A program made the translations under genes and the position numbers. This document shows, piece by piece, positions 46,501 through 54,849 of a DNA stretch of 64,000 bases. Position 1 is the first letter of the stretch; every line of letters starts with the position of its first letter. The notes beneath the pieces are model-generated. The model searched no databases. It saw only the letters and a list, made by a program, of their open reading frames with translations, and was not told where the DNA came from. Source of the stretch: Siphlonurus alternatus (lineage: Eukaryota; Arthropoda; Insecta; Ephemeroptera; Siphlonuridae); NCBI GenBank assembly GCA_949825025.1, contig OX463783.1, forward strand, positions 17,395,628 through 17,459,627, in the 5' to 3' direction.

Positions 46501-47478
46501 GGTTCTTTAATACTGAAAACGATAGGTTTGAAAAATAATGTTTTATATTAAAAAACTATTCAAAATATTGATATTTTATGTACTAAAAGAAGATTAAAAA
46601 AAAAAAAAAAAAATACAAATTTTATGTCCACAAAAGTAAGCAGACTAAACAAACGCTCTTTAAATGTTAATTTATTTAAGAAAACGATAAAAGATATTTC
46701 AAATTCATCGATTTTTTGGCAATTAATATATATGGGAGCAGAAGTATTATAATTTTCATTTAAAAATATACGTGCATAAAATTTTATTCAGCTTCTCCTA
46801 TATATTTCCTGATAACATCCCTAAAACATTGGCGTTTCATAAAATATAATATATTTATACGAAACGTAATAATTAAGTATAATGTATAATTTACAAATCA
46901 GTTATTGAAGTTATCCAGGATGATATCCAGGTATCTCACTATAATATAACCGTGGTTACTTCCATTGGTTTAAACTGTCTAACCATTTAAAAAAAACATC
47001 TTCGATCCTTCGTGAATCACATGCATCCACAATAATATATACATCCACGATGACAATGGAGTATCGTCCTCAATTTTTTTTACTGCAGAAATGGATAGAG
47101 GGTGCAAAGTTATGCTACCCTGATTTTTTTCAGATTTTTTAGAGACCTGGAACTATTTTTAAAAAATTATTGAAAGTCCTTTTTGTGACGTCACGCGGTG
47201 GCAAGTCCTATCTTTTTCTTAAGGAGCGGCGTCTCGTGACGTCACGAAAAGGACTTTCAATAAATTTTTAAAAATAGTTCCCGGGCTCTAAAAAATCTGA
47301 AAAAAATCAGGGTAGCATAACTTTGCACCCTCTATCCATTTTTGCAATAAAAAAAAAATGAGGACAATACTCTATAAAAACAATAACAAGTACGTACCGG
47401 TGGAGCTTCTGTAGTATAAGATTCATTATCAGGAAACTCCTTAACAGTTACAGTAGCTAAAGAGTCTTGTTTCTCCAT
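27440..47478 (-). CDS. Unrecognised type II membrane protein with Met/His-rich segment and CXCXCXC tail (6 coding exons, long isoform)
   Basis: Joined exons (minus): 47478-47398, 37106-36927, 31325-31131, 30109-29922, 28268-27928, 27525-27440. GT-AG introns and matching phases (0,0,0,2,1) give 356 residues ending at TAA. Residues 1-41: cytosolic-like tail with Arg at 30, 33 and 41. Residues 42-64: one hydrophobic helix (IVAVTVVAASTILGACLLAS...). 65-87: amphipathic segment. 88-152: Ser/Gln/Asp-rich stalk. 153-215: basic/hydrophobic region with Cys165 and Cys209 and one NLT sequon at 190. 216-328: Pro/Met/His-rich (16 Met and 11 His in 113 residues). 346-349: RVKR, a furin consensus. 350-356: CACNCDC. 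The charges suggest N-in/C-out topology. I do not recognise the family; the layout loosely recalls BRICHOS proteins. An alternative first exon at 35191-35247 skips the membrane helix. Confidence 0.85.
27928..28268 (-). CDS. Gene 2 exon 5: Pro/Met/His-rich segment
   Basis: One base, 113 codons and one base; acceptor TGTTGCAG, donor GTAAGT. Repeated PM/MP and HH/HP motifs (for example PMPHPVMVPLPGPMHMP) and a QQQQ run; 16 Met and 11 His. Low complexity, but the reading frame and both splice sites are clean. Confidence 0.9.
28849..28892. repeat. (TA)n microsatellite
   Basis: Uninterrupted TA dinucleotides in the gene 2 intron between exons 4 and 5. Confidence 0.97.
29500..29520. repeat. (AC)n microsatellite
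   Basis: About ten AC units in the gene 2 intron between exons 4 and 5. Confidence 0.95.
29922..30109 (-). CDS. Gene 2 exon 4: two-cysteine region
   Basis: 62 codons plus two bases; acceptor GGTGTAG, donor GTAAGG. SLMERNQRAHMNCVVEKRRS to LTGERMVISCESGNR. Two cysteines 44 residues apart and an NLT sequon. This is the most domain-like part of the protein. Confidence 0.9.
30293..30935 (-). mobile_element. 5'-truncated non-LTR retrotransposon (LINE), C-terminal coding end and 3' UTR
   Basis: A minus-strand reading frame from about 30930 to 30500 (VAQKRSLRTILRFKKRDSC..., ...YNMLTLPSLYILNSALF, ...ETRNKTKT..., ...SPLYQSAKFVDFLP..., ...FKAKLKSVLIKKEFYS) has the pattern of the C-terminal end of CR1/Jockey-group reverse transcriptases (QKR.LR.I, LTL.SLYI, TR, Y...N.LP, FK..LK..L). 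Stop, then a 3' UTR of about 200 bases with an AATAAA and a (TTA)n tail at 30297-30321. Insertion within the gene 2 intron, opposite to nothing coding; not functional. Confidence 0.75.
31131..31325 (-). CDS. Gene 2 exon 3: Ser/Gln/Asp-rich stalk
   Basis: 65 codons, phase 0 at both ends; acceptor TTTTTCCAG, donor GTGAGT. Begins EHERPSFQALVQDQEGSSTT, has the low-complexity run SQESSQDSSQEDSSQEN and ends RIKLPLQLDFDDLAG. It is shared by the long and short isoforms. Confidence 0.9.
31469..31520. repeat. (TA)n microsatellite
   Basis: TA run upstream (minus strand) of gene 2 exon 3. Confidence 0.97.
31905..32125. mobile_element. GC-rich palindromic MITE in gene 2 intron
   Basis: CCTTAAAGGTGCATTTCCAT...GGCGAGAAAAGCGC at the left against GCGATTTTCTCGC...CAATGGAAAAGCACCTTAAA at the right. 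CpG-rich loop. It causes ORFs on both strands that are not genes. TTTAAAGGTGCGTGCACTTT at 60186 resembles its end. Confidence 0.65.
35025..35122. repeat. Inverted repeat with paired TGACGTCA sites near the alternative exon
   Basis: TTTATCTTGGTTTGACGTCACG (about 35029-35050) and CGTGACGTCATGCCAAAGATAAA (about 35095-35117) are inverted. Located 70-160 bases downstream of the alternative exon donor. Confidence 0.65.
35191..35247 (-). CDS. Gene 2 alternative first exon (short isoform without the membrane helix)
   Basis: ATG at 35247 opens 19 codons (MHSVVTDFVSQMSSTIIVQ) and ends at a strong GTAATG donor in phase 0, exactly the phase needed to join exon 3 (EHERP...). The result is a 288-residue protein without exons 1-2. 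An in-frame TAA lies 15 bases before the ATG and no AG acceptor lies between, so it cannot be an ordinary internal coding exon. TATA-like motifs lie upstream. GC-rich relative to the flanks. Confidence 0.65.
35290..35370 (-). promoter_or_regulatory. Candidate internal promoter for the short isoform
   Basis: On the minus strand, TATAAGATATATAA (about 35355-35369) and TATATAATAATAAT (about 35297-35311) lie about 110 and 55 bases upstream of the alternative ATG, with ATCAGCATC and CGTACTG between as possible start sites. AT-rich background makes TATA matches cheap, so this rests mainly on the exon itself. Confidence 0.3.
36375..36548. mobile_element. hAT-type MITE (CAGGCGCGGATCC ends), copy 2
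   Basis: CAGGCGCGGATCCAG...CTGGATCCGCGCCTG, flanked by perfect 8-bp duplications AAAGCAGC (36367-36374 and 36549-36556). The interior is the reverse orientation of copy 1 at 18436. Located about 380 bases downstream of the gene 2 exon 2 donor. Confidence 0.9.
36927..37106 (-). CDS. Gene 2 exon 2: transmembrane helix
   Basis: 60 codons, phase 0 at both ends; acceptor TTCTTACAG, donor GTGAGT. AYRQPRSTAVQVAR, then a 23-residue hydrophobic helix, then WIQARATCELMMMEHQLQEA. It stands out by GC content and codon regularity against AT-rich introns. Confidence 0.9.
37385..37620. mobile_element. SINE-like repeat with shared core (partial)
   Basis: AAGGTTTCCATGGTTTCC, AGGCGAATGCTGGGATGG and GGCCATGGCCGCC follow the order of the core found at 49700-49780, and short forms occur at 44870 and 56750. 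I recall this type of core from arthropod SINEs. No clear Pol III head here. In gene 2 intron 1. Confidence 0.5.
40551..40864. mobile_element. Palindromic MITE, end variant C, copy 2
   Basis: GGAGTATCAACCTCA...ATGGATAGAG ... CTCTATCCATTTCTACAA...GATACTCC. The loop carries TGACGTCACGAGACGCC and GCCGCCGCGTGACGTCAC, i.e. two TGACGTCA sites facing each other. Confidence 0.85.
41340..41620. mobile_element. Possible DNA element with GAGGACGG ends
   Basis: GGAGGACGGCCTATATTG at the left and AATTAGACCGTCCTCTTA at the right are imperfect inverted ends of a GC-richer 280-base block that includes GTCGTGACGTCACTGG. Short arms; single copy. Confidence 0.4.
42078..42474. mobile_element. Outer MITE (AAGCC...GGCTT ends), interrupted by a second MITE
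   Basis: Ends AAGCCGGTATTA and GTAATACAGGCTT with TTA on both sides (a 3-bp TWA-type duplication, as in PIF/Harbinger). The inner part has GTATTACACGATACAATTTT inverted with AATTGTATCGTGTAATAC. A related fragment is at 1440-1578. Without the insert it is about 146 bases. Confidence 0.7.
42090..42334. mobile_element. Inner MITE (CCAAGGATTTTGTATG ends) inserted in the outer MITE
   Basis: CCAAGGATTTTGTATGAATG...ATAGGT and CACCTATCCATAC...ACAAAATCCTTGG are inverted ends of a 245-bp element. It is flanked by GTATTA on both sides (42084-42089 and 42335-42340), a 6-bp target duplication of the host element's own sequence. The interior holds two AACGTAAGATGGCG direct repeats. Confidence 0.85.
47058..47373. 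mobile_element. Palindromic MITE, end variant C, copy 3 (beside gene 2 exon 1)
   Basis: GGAGTATCGTCCTCAA...ATGGATAGAGGG ... CCCTCTATCCATTTTTGCAA...GAGGACAATACTCT, with two GTGACGTCACG sites flanking the loop. Loop orientation is reversed relative to copy 2. Ends 24 bases from the exon 1 splice donor. Confidence 0.9.
47398..47478 (-). CDS. Gene 2 exon 1 (long isoform start)
   Basis: 27 codons, MEKQDSLATVTVKEFPDNES then YTTEAPP, phase 0 donor GTACGT. The ATG follows ACAGTTATC. Short acidic cytosolic-type N-terminus. A palindromic MITE (47058-47373) ends only 24 bases beyond the splice junction. Confidence 0.85.
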
Positions 47479-47720
47479 GATAACTGTTATTTGTGGTGGT
47501 TGTGATGTTGCTTGCTCTGTGAGTGAGTGAGCACTGAACGAAACTTAGCAGCAGCGGCAGTCGTACCTGCCTACCGTAACCTCCTATAGAGGGAGAGCAG
47601 AAGAGAAAGGGAAGAAGAGACGATCGTGATGAGTTTTAGTTAGTGGGTGGAGAACATTGTGGAGAGGGAGAGAGTCACTATTATAAGAAGAGTTTAGTTC
47701 ATTGCACGTTGGTGAAAATC
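47479..47720 (-). promoter_or_regulatory. Gene 2 main promoter/5' UTR region
   Basis: A GC-richer patch just upstream of exon 1, with long minus-strand pyrimidine runs (CTCTCCCTCTCC, CTTCTTCCCTTTCTC) and a TTCAGTG initiator-like motif at about 47532-47540, about 57 bases upstream of the ATG. No TATA box is at the right distance from that motif; a TATAATA lies farther upstream near 47683. Confidence 0.4.
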
Positions 47721-47950
47721 GGGGTCATAGTTTAGAAACCATGCTATTTTATTATAGAATAAAATATCAATGGACTAGCTCCAATGCATGGCTTATTATA
47801 ATAATAATATTTCTCTTTTGTAGTTTTTTAATAATATATTTTATTTTTTTATTATATTTTCTAATTTATATATGCTAATTTTCTATATAAATTTATTTTA
47901 ATGCTTATGCATTACTTTTTTGTATCAAGAAATATCTCTCAGCAACATAG

Positions 47951-47953
<3 letters not shown>

Positions 47954-48011
<58 letters not shown>
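47954..48011. repeat. (TA)n microsatellite
   Basis: Long TA run about 480 bases upstream of gene 2 exon 1. Confidence 0.97.
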
Positions 48012-48012
<1 letters not shown>

Positions 48013-48334
48013 TGTATACTGTATATATGTGTGCTGTGAAAATCTATAATTATATATTATATTTTAATTCAATGAAATATAATAACTGACGACCTACCTT
48101 TTCATAACATGCATACAATAATTTGTATATCGTGTTTTTGTAAAATAAGAAATAAGGCATACATACTTTTTGTTGTAAATTAAGTGTCTTAATTAACCCA
48201 TCATATACGATATACATGATGATTCATTATTCATAATATTTTATTGCTTTTTTGATTTATATATGTATATATTTGGAATGAGATAAAATAAGTAATTTTA
48301 AATTTGAATTTATACTGTATACTAGTAAAGATAA

Positions 48335-48480
48335 TGTACATACACTTCTCGCCTCTGAAAAGTTTCCTTCTGCGGCCGGCCTTGTTAATCACCATGCCCC
48401 GTAAGGATATATCACAGAGGGCACATTGATTAACAAGACTGCAAAAGCGAACTTTTCACAGGCGAAAAGAGTGTACATGT
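48335..48480. mobile_element. Short inverted-repeat MITE (ATGTACA...TGTACAT ends)
   Basis: TGTACATACACTTCTCGCCT...TGAAAAGTTT and GAACTTTTCACAGGCGAAAA...GAGTGTACAT are inverted; inner GTTAATCA and TGATTAAC also pair. About 145 bases, single copy. Confidence 0.65.
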
Positions 48481-49449
48481 CAAATAAATGAGACTTGACT
48501 TGAAATAAAAACAATTTCATATCTGATAAGAGCCATTTTTCTTACTTAATACATTGTAAGTAGCCTTTATTGTATGCAGGCTTGTATGTTAATTAATTAT
48601 AAATAATCATAGAAGTACTATAATTTTAGTAAAAAAAAAAAAGGTTACAGTGTATAATGGACTAATCATAATTTGAAATATTATATTTCATGCCTTCCCC
48701 GATGATGTCACTCTTTTATACTTACATAATAATTGTTTTATTACTTTTACCTCGGGGAAGATGCACAACCACATAATATTTTTTTCATTTTTTACGATCA
48801 AACAATAAGAGCTTGCATGTATTGTCTATTATATGCATTTTAATGTTCATTTTCTCATTGAATAGATCATGATTATTTTTTAGTTTAACGACTTCTTATT
48901 TCCTTGCAGTACGGTGAAATGTATTCTTATATATATAAAAAAAAATCACCTCAAGCTAAAATATATATATAAAAAAAGTTTTCAAACATGGAAAGTCACC
49001 TATAACTACAGGAAGGTATAAAAGTTAATGTTTTATATCGTACAATTTTTTATGGTTATTTATTTTTCATGATCATTTAGTAAACACAAAAAAAAACAAC
49101 AACTTCTATTGTATTTAATACACGAATTTAAATTATATAAATTTAATAAAAATTAATATGAAAATAAGCTTGAGAAAATATTTTTTAAGAAAGTTTAATG
49201 AAGTACATATATATATATATATGATAACATCATCGTTAAAATAAAACAAAAATATATCTTGTGTTAAAAATTAATAATGAGAAGAAAGTTTTTGGCGTAT
49301 TAGTGATTTAAATACATCGTTTATTGCCTGAAGTCATGGATATAAAAATTAGTATTTTTTTTTTTACATGTTTCCTGTATGAACGTCATGAATTTTATAT
49401 GCTAAGTAAGAACACATACAAATAACTCAAATGTTAATGATTTACTTAA

Positions 49450-49865
49450 AGCTGCAGTATGGAATGGCAAAGAGATAATAGATTTGCAAATTTGGAGGTT
49501 GAGTGGAGCATACATCACCGAAGTCAAGTAGTTAGTACTTGGATGGGTGACCGTTTCAAGTAAAAATTACGTTGCTCCCTTTCTTGGGTAAATTCATCTC
49601 ACTTTCCACCTAGTGCAGTGATTCACTAGTATTGTGTGGTTCCCCATGTTTTGGACTATTACTTTGGGTAATTGATAAAAAAAATAGAAGCGTCCCTCCT
49701 AAATGAGGTTTTCCACAGTTCCCTCAGTCTCATGGCACCTCAGCGAATGTTGAGACGCGTACCAGACCATGGCCACCATCCTTTCCTTCCCTTATTTAGA
49801 TGTTACCCATTCATTACCCCGTATCGAGAGAAATACACCCCTGTAAAAGAAGCACATAATGTACA
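49450..49865 (+). mobile_element. 5S rRNA-headed SINE with arthropod-type core (decayed)
   Basis: GTTAGTACTTGGATGGGTGA with CCG (49531-49553) matches the box C and downstream region of 5S rRNA, preceded by CATCACCGAAGTCAAGTAG where box A/intermediate element would lie. A body follows, with the core AGGTTTTCCACAGTTCCC...AGCGAATGTTGAGA...CCATGGCCACC (49708-49777) and a tail GTAAAAGAAGCAC. The order, 5S-like head then core, is that of SINE3-type elements. Confidence 0.6.
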
Positions 49866-50600
49866 TATATTTAAAAAAATTAAAGTACCTTATTATATAA
49901 CTCTATAAACAGTATAAACTGACTGACAACGCCTATAAATAAAGTAGGGATAAATTTCACGATGACCCGAGGTGTACATCATATATGATATGAGGTTATA
50001 AACGAAATATTCTCACCGAAACTAGTCTTCCTATTCTGACTTTAAATCTCAAACTTTCCAGAGATGATTTTGCATATTAATATCGTTTCACAACTAAACA
50101 GGCCATACATGTATTTTGTTTTCAGAAATGTGTACATCCCACTCTTTTACATTTTCATTAACTTAAATATTATATATATATATAAATATAACTAGTTATA
50201 TTTTGCAACAATTCAATTTGGAAGGTACACAAATTCTGTTTTGAACGCATAAATTACAAAGCGCAAAGCCTATATATACTAGTACATTATAGGCATTGAT
50301 TAAGCGAACCTTTGAGACTTCTATAAAGCTTTCTCTAGTGGTATTTACTTATTTTTTAGAGTGTATACAGTGTTCTATGTAAATATCCTAAATTAGAAGA
50401 TACCATTTTTGAATTGTCTCCTTATTAGTTCCTTCAAGAAAATTAACAGTATAAGGAAAACAAGTTTATTTATTACCATATAGATAAAGCTGTATGTAAT
50501 TTGTGACTGTTAAATAAATAAATTAAAATAAAAATGTAAGAAGTACAATTAGAAGTTATTAGGTTTGATGTTATTGTAATATCAGTGTTAACAAATTTTA

Positions 50601-50810
50601 TACACTTCAGAAGAGCATGAACGTTACCCCTGCCTGATTTCCTAGAGCTGCAACTCCAGGAGACCAAGAGCTACAGTTTTAACATTTTGGGGCGAGGAAA
50701 GAGGAGCACTAAATCTAACCCCCACCCCCTATCTTAAAAATGTGCAAGTTAAATGCGTGGCAAAGCCCACAAGGAGAGCAGGGGTAACGTTCGTACTGTC
50801 CAGAGGTGTA
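50601..50810. mobile_element. MITE with TACACCTC...GAGGTGTA ends, copy b
   Basis: TACACTTCAGAAGAGCATGA with ACGTTACCCCTGCCTG at the left; CAGGGGTAACGTTCGTACTG...CAGAGGTGTA at the right. 210 bases, no ORF. Related ends without partners lie at 39255-39330, 49910-49980 and 59440-59505. Confidence 0.75.
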
Positions 50811-51209
50811 TATTTTACTAATAGTTGAAACTGCCACTTAAAAAAATAACAGTTTAAAATTAACATGTTTGTGTTTCTCAGCTAGATATTCACAATTAAG
50901 GTATGTTTTCTTGCTAATTGAAAATATGATTTAGATTGATTTATAATGGGTTGATAAATGATCATAGGTATGTATGTACGTATATAACCATACAATCGAT
51001 TCAAGATCAATAATCAGTTGAACCATCTGTAATATAAGAAAAATCAAATAATCGATTAATATCTGATTGAATATTTATTTTGACGTTGAAAATGTGAAAA
51101 TGTAGCAACAGAGAGAATACATTCAAATACTTAGGTAGTGTTTATAGTGTTAATATAATAATATGCTCGTGATTATGATAGTTCGTACATATTTCATATA
51201 ATCTTTAAT

Positions 51210-51524
51210 GCAGTATTGACCTCATTTTTTTTTATTGCAGAAATGGATAGAGGGTAAAAAGTTATGCTACCCTGATTTTTTTCAGATTTTTTAGAGCCCG
51301 GGAAGTATTTTTAAAAAATTATTGAAAGTTCTTTTTGTGACGTCACGAGACGCCGCTTTTTAAGAAAAATATAGGACTTGACGCCGCGTGACGTCACAAA
51401 TAAAACTTTCAATAATTTTTTAAAAATACTTCCCAGACTCTAAAAAATCTGAAAAAAATCAGGGTAGCATAACTTTTCACCCTCTATCCATTTCTGCAAT
51501 AAAAAAAAACGAGGACAATACTCC
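51210..51524. mobile_element. Palindromic MITE, end variant C, copy 4
   Basis: GCAGTATTGACCTCA...ATGGATAGAGGG ... CCCTCTATCCATTTCTGCAA...GAGGACAATACTCC. The loop has two GTGACGTCAC sites around GAGACGCC...CGCCGCG, orientation as in copy 2. Confidence 0.9.
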
Positions 51525-51578
51525 ATTCTATTGCAACTATCTTTTGTGGACAATTTTAATTTTATATACCGTGCCATA

Positions 51579-51908
51579 ATGGACAACCTATAAAAAAATT
51601 TATTGCAGAAATGAATAGAGGGCACCAAATTATAATACTCTGACTTTTTTCAGATTTTTTTAACACCCGGAACTATTTTTAAATAATTATTGGAAGTTCT
51701 GTAAGTTAAGTTGTTACCCCTGAATCCTTGATAGAAAGGATAGGACCGAGACGCCTATGGACGCCTCCAGGGGGCGTGGCCGCACTTTCAGTAATTATTT
51801 AAAAATAGTTCTAGGTTTCAAAAAAATCTGAAAAAATTCAGAGTAGCATTATTTGGTACCCTCTATTCATTTCTGCAATAAAAAAATTTCATGTATTAGG
51901 TTGTCCAT
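51579..51908. mobile_element. Palindromic MITE, end variant D, copy 1
   Basis: Ends ATGGACAACCTA and TAGGTTGTCCAT differ from variant C, but the arms continue TTGCAGAAATGAATAGAGGG...TTCAGATTTTTT...GGAACTATTTTTAAAT, clearly related to the C core. The loop has ATAGAAAGGATAG and CCTCCAGGGGGCGTGG and lacks TGACGTCA. Confidence 0.85.
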
Positions 51909-52833
51909 TGATAATATTATTAATACAACCTTTCAACGTAAATAAAGAAATTTAACTTAATATACTTGTTATTGAAAGATTCTTATAATTATTAATCTAA
52001 GGTCTTTGTCTGAAAAAAAAAACACAATAATAATATGATTTCTTAGAAAAATTCATAATTAATTCAAAAATACATAATACGCAATGCAAAAATAACAATT
52101 ATAGTATTTGGTAAATTAAATTACAAAATGAAGTGAAAGTTAAAAATCATTAAATATACATAATTGTCATTATACCATACCATAAGGTTAATTATATTTT
52201 ATAACTGCGCGTAATGGTATACTTGAAGTATAATGATTTATCATATAATCATGTTTTATAGCATAATTATTATTGTAATTTAAGTAATTTCAAGAATGAT
52301 TTTGACATTACCATAAATAGAAAATAACAATTAGAAAAACTGATATAAAAATAAATAAGAAAAAAAATGCTTTCTCTTTAAAGCGTGAAGAAAAAAAACA
52401 CACTTTAGCTCATCTTGTTTTTATACTACAGCTTAATAAATAAAAACTCCTTGACTCTAAATTTGTAATGCCATTTTAATAATGATATTTCATTTCTGAG
52501 TTCTTCAATACTAAAGATTTTGTTTAAAGTTAAGGACCGCGTGAGAAAAAATGATCAATTTTGTCTACTGGGCCAAGGTGGTGGGAATAAGGATCCAAGT
52601 TCCCACAGTTAATATCATTGAAGTGTGTACATTATTGTGTTCAGTACCTAGTTATTTTGCGGGTCAAGATGATGTGATGAGAACTCTTTGTTTATCTTTT
52701 TATAAAATTTTGTGTGTTTCACATTTTTTTTAGGTGATTTTTTTAATAAAATTATTTTCATGGTTATTTTGCTCTAACTTGCAATTTTGTTGTTTGTAAA
52801 AGGCTAAAAAGCAATATAATTATGCCTTGAGAC

Positions 52834-52880
52834 CAGGCGCGGATCCAGAAAAAAAAAATCGGGGGGGGGGGGTGCGAGTT
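52834..52880. mobile_element. hAT-type MITE left end (fragment)
   Basis: CAGGCGCGGATCCAG followed by A and G runs, then unrelated sequence. No right terminus. Confidence 0.6.
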
Positions 52881-53425
52881 TACAGAATATACTGTGGGAT
52901 CGCAATCGAGGGTATGAGAGCGAGTCTGACGGCTCTTCCACCACGCCTACTTAGAAGCAACCTTGTGAATTTTTTTAATAGAACGTTGTTAAGAATTAAA
53001 AAAAAATATATTCACACCTATAATTTTTACTTCTAAAAAACGTCCGTTTAAAAAATTCAAAGGTAGAAAAATGAGCTGGTTTTAATGCTGATGTCAAATT
53101 TAAGATAAAATGATTTTTTAACACAGCAAGGGTCAATATATTGTTAAGGCTTGTATTCTGTAAATTTTAATTTACATCATTAGGTTCAGCATGCGTTCAA
53201 ACCCCTAGAAATATATTTTTGTTTTTATCTGACAGAATTAATTGTTCGAGACTACTTTAACATTTTAACCCCATAAGGAATATCAAACATTCCACATTGG
53301 ACCCTTTTTAAGGCTTGAAAAAATTGTTGGATCAAAATTCCAAAGGTACCATTAGATTTTGTGGTATGTTTTTAGTGGAAAACTTAAACTTGTAATAACA
53401 AATCTCTAGTGATAGGTACACACAC

Positions 53426-53606
53426 CAGGCGCGGATCCAAGGGGGATGGGGGGCGATCGCCCCCCCCCAAAAAAAAGGCCCCAAAATACATTGAAGGTAT
53501 TACCAGCCCCCACCCATCGCCCTTCCTTCCACCCCAAAATTTAACATTGCGGGATAGGGCACAGCCCCCCTCCCCCCCCAAAGCCGCGGGCTTGGATCCG
53601 CCCCTG
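53426..53606. mobile_element. hAT-type MITE (CAGGCGCGGATCC ends), copy 3
   Basis: CAGGCGCGGATCCAAGG...CTTGGATCCGCCCCTG, with G and C runs inside. Flanks ACACACAC and ACACACGA agree in six of eight bases, consistent with an aged 8-bp duplication. Explains the Pro/Gly-rich ORFs here. Confidence 0.8.
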
Positions 53607-53657
53607 ACACACGATTATAAATCATCCTCTCACTCTGTATATATAAGGTACTGTATG

Positions 53658-53661
<4 letters not shown>

Positions 53662-53741
<80 letters not shown>
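53662..53741. repeat. (TA)n microsatellite
   Basis: About 40 TA units just after the hAT MITE; gives artefactual YIYIYI peptides in both directions. Confidence 0.97.
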
Positions 53742-53745
<4 letters not shown>

Positions 53746-54410
53746 ATTTATATATAATAATATATAATTATAATGTATGCAATTTCTTCTAAATTTAGTA
53801 GATTTTCCAATTCTATGAAGCATATTAAATTTAATGTTTAATATCTCCAGCAATACAAAAGTAAAGCACAGAAGTGTTTACAGATGGCCTGCAGATTATT
53901 TTATGCCAACATCACCGTGAGATACTTCCACAAAATGAGATCAGTCGTGACCGAGCGATCTCCTCTGATACTTCTCATGTACCAGCTCAGTAATGTATGT
54001 ACTTGGGTCAACAATGAGCGGTTATTGGCACTTAAGTGTATTGGCACCGTGCAAGGATTGAATTTCCACCTTGAATTACCTTAAATTGGGTGTTCTTGTA
54101 TAGTTACTCTCTATATTATTATAAATTATACTGCAGACTATATCGAACACTTTGGGAGTGCATAAATATTACATCTTCTCTTTATACAATGTCAAGGAAA
54201 TGTGAATATTTTGAGGATTAAATACATTTTTTACTTAGAAATACATATAATACATTTTATAATTTTCTTGACCCTTTAACAGCAACTTCAAAAATTATAT
54301 ATTCAAAAGAATACATTTTGCTTGTTACGAGTTGTACTGGATTGCCTAAGGTGAGTATGAAATTAATATATTCAAGGTATAATATTGAAGCCTCTATGCA
54401 ATATATGATA

Positions 54411-54610
54411 TACACCTTGGGACAGCCCGAACGTTATTACCTGATTTGCTGACACTTCAGATCCAAATGATGTCGAGATTTTGGGAGATGAAAGTGACGA
54501 ATTAAGAGCTATCCCAAAAAGAGTTAAAGAAAAAAATATCCATATGTATTTGTGTGACAGTGGCTAGATAAACCAGAGCAGGAGTAACGTTTACAATGCT
54601 CCGAGTTGTA
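54411..54610. mobile_element. MITE with TACACCTC...GAGGTGTA ends, copy c
   Basis: TACACCTTGGGACAGCCCGA with ACGTTATTACCTGATTTGC at the left; GAGCAGGAGTAACGTTTACA...CTCCGAGTTGTA at the right. 200 bases. Confidence 0.7.
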
Positions 54611-54713
54611 ATGTATATAAAAAAATAATATAGATATTATTATATATCTTTTGCTTGTTACGAATTCAACCATTTAAACATACGAATCTTAGAAAGAGAT
54701 ATTAAGAAATATA

Positions 54714-54849
54714 AAGGGGCATTCACAAAGCCTTAAGGCCACAATTAAGGCTCAATAATTTAAGACCAGAAATTTTGGGTCTAAAAAACACGTCTATCGA
54801 AATTATCGAGCCTTATAAATGTGGCCTTAAAACTTTGTGAATGCCCCTT
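54714..54849. mobile_element. Short palindromic MITE (AAGGGGCATTCACAAAG ends)
   Basis: AAGGGGCATTCACAAAG, CTTAAGGCCACA, AAGGCTC and AATAATT at the left pair with AATTATCGAGCCTT, TGTGGCCTTAA and CTTTGTGAATGCCCCTT at the right. 136 bases, single copy. Confidence 0.8.

Larger units (their letters stand above)
37160..47397 (-). other. Gene 2 intron 1 (long isoform), about 10.3 kb
   Basis: No coding exon recognised. Contains the SINE-like repeat at 37.4 kb, a fragment of the TACACCTC-family MITE near 39255-39330, MITE copy C2 (40551-40864), an inverted-end segment at 41340-41620, the nested MITE pair at 42078-42474, a SINE core fragment near 44870 and MITE copy C3 beside exon 1. The remainder is AT-rich with no structure seen. 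Confidence 0.6.

Noticed and set aside
49500..49590. 5S rRNA gene
   Set aside because: Only the box C side is conserved; the start and end of 5S are missing or diverged and a SINE body follows.
53409..53853. ORFs with YIYIYI and Pro/Gly-rich peptides
   Set aside because: They are translations of the (TA)n tract and the GC-run hAT MITE.
53881..54085. 66-codon plus-strand ORF (MACRLFYANITVRYFHK...)
   Set aside because: Somewhat balanced composition but no recognised domain, splice signal or neighbour; length is within chance.
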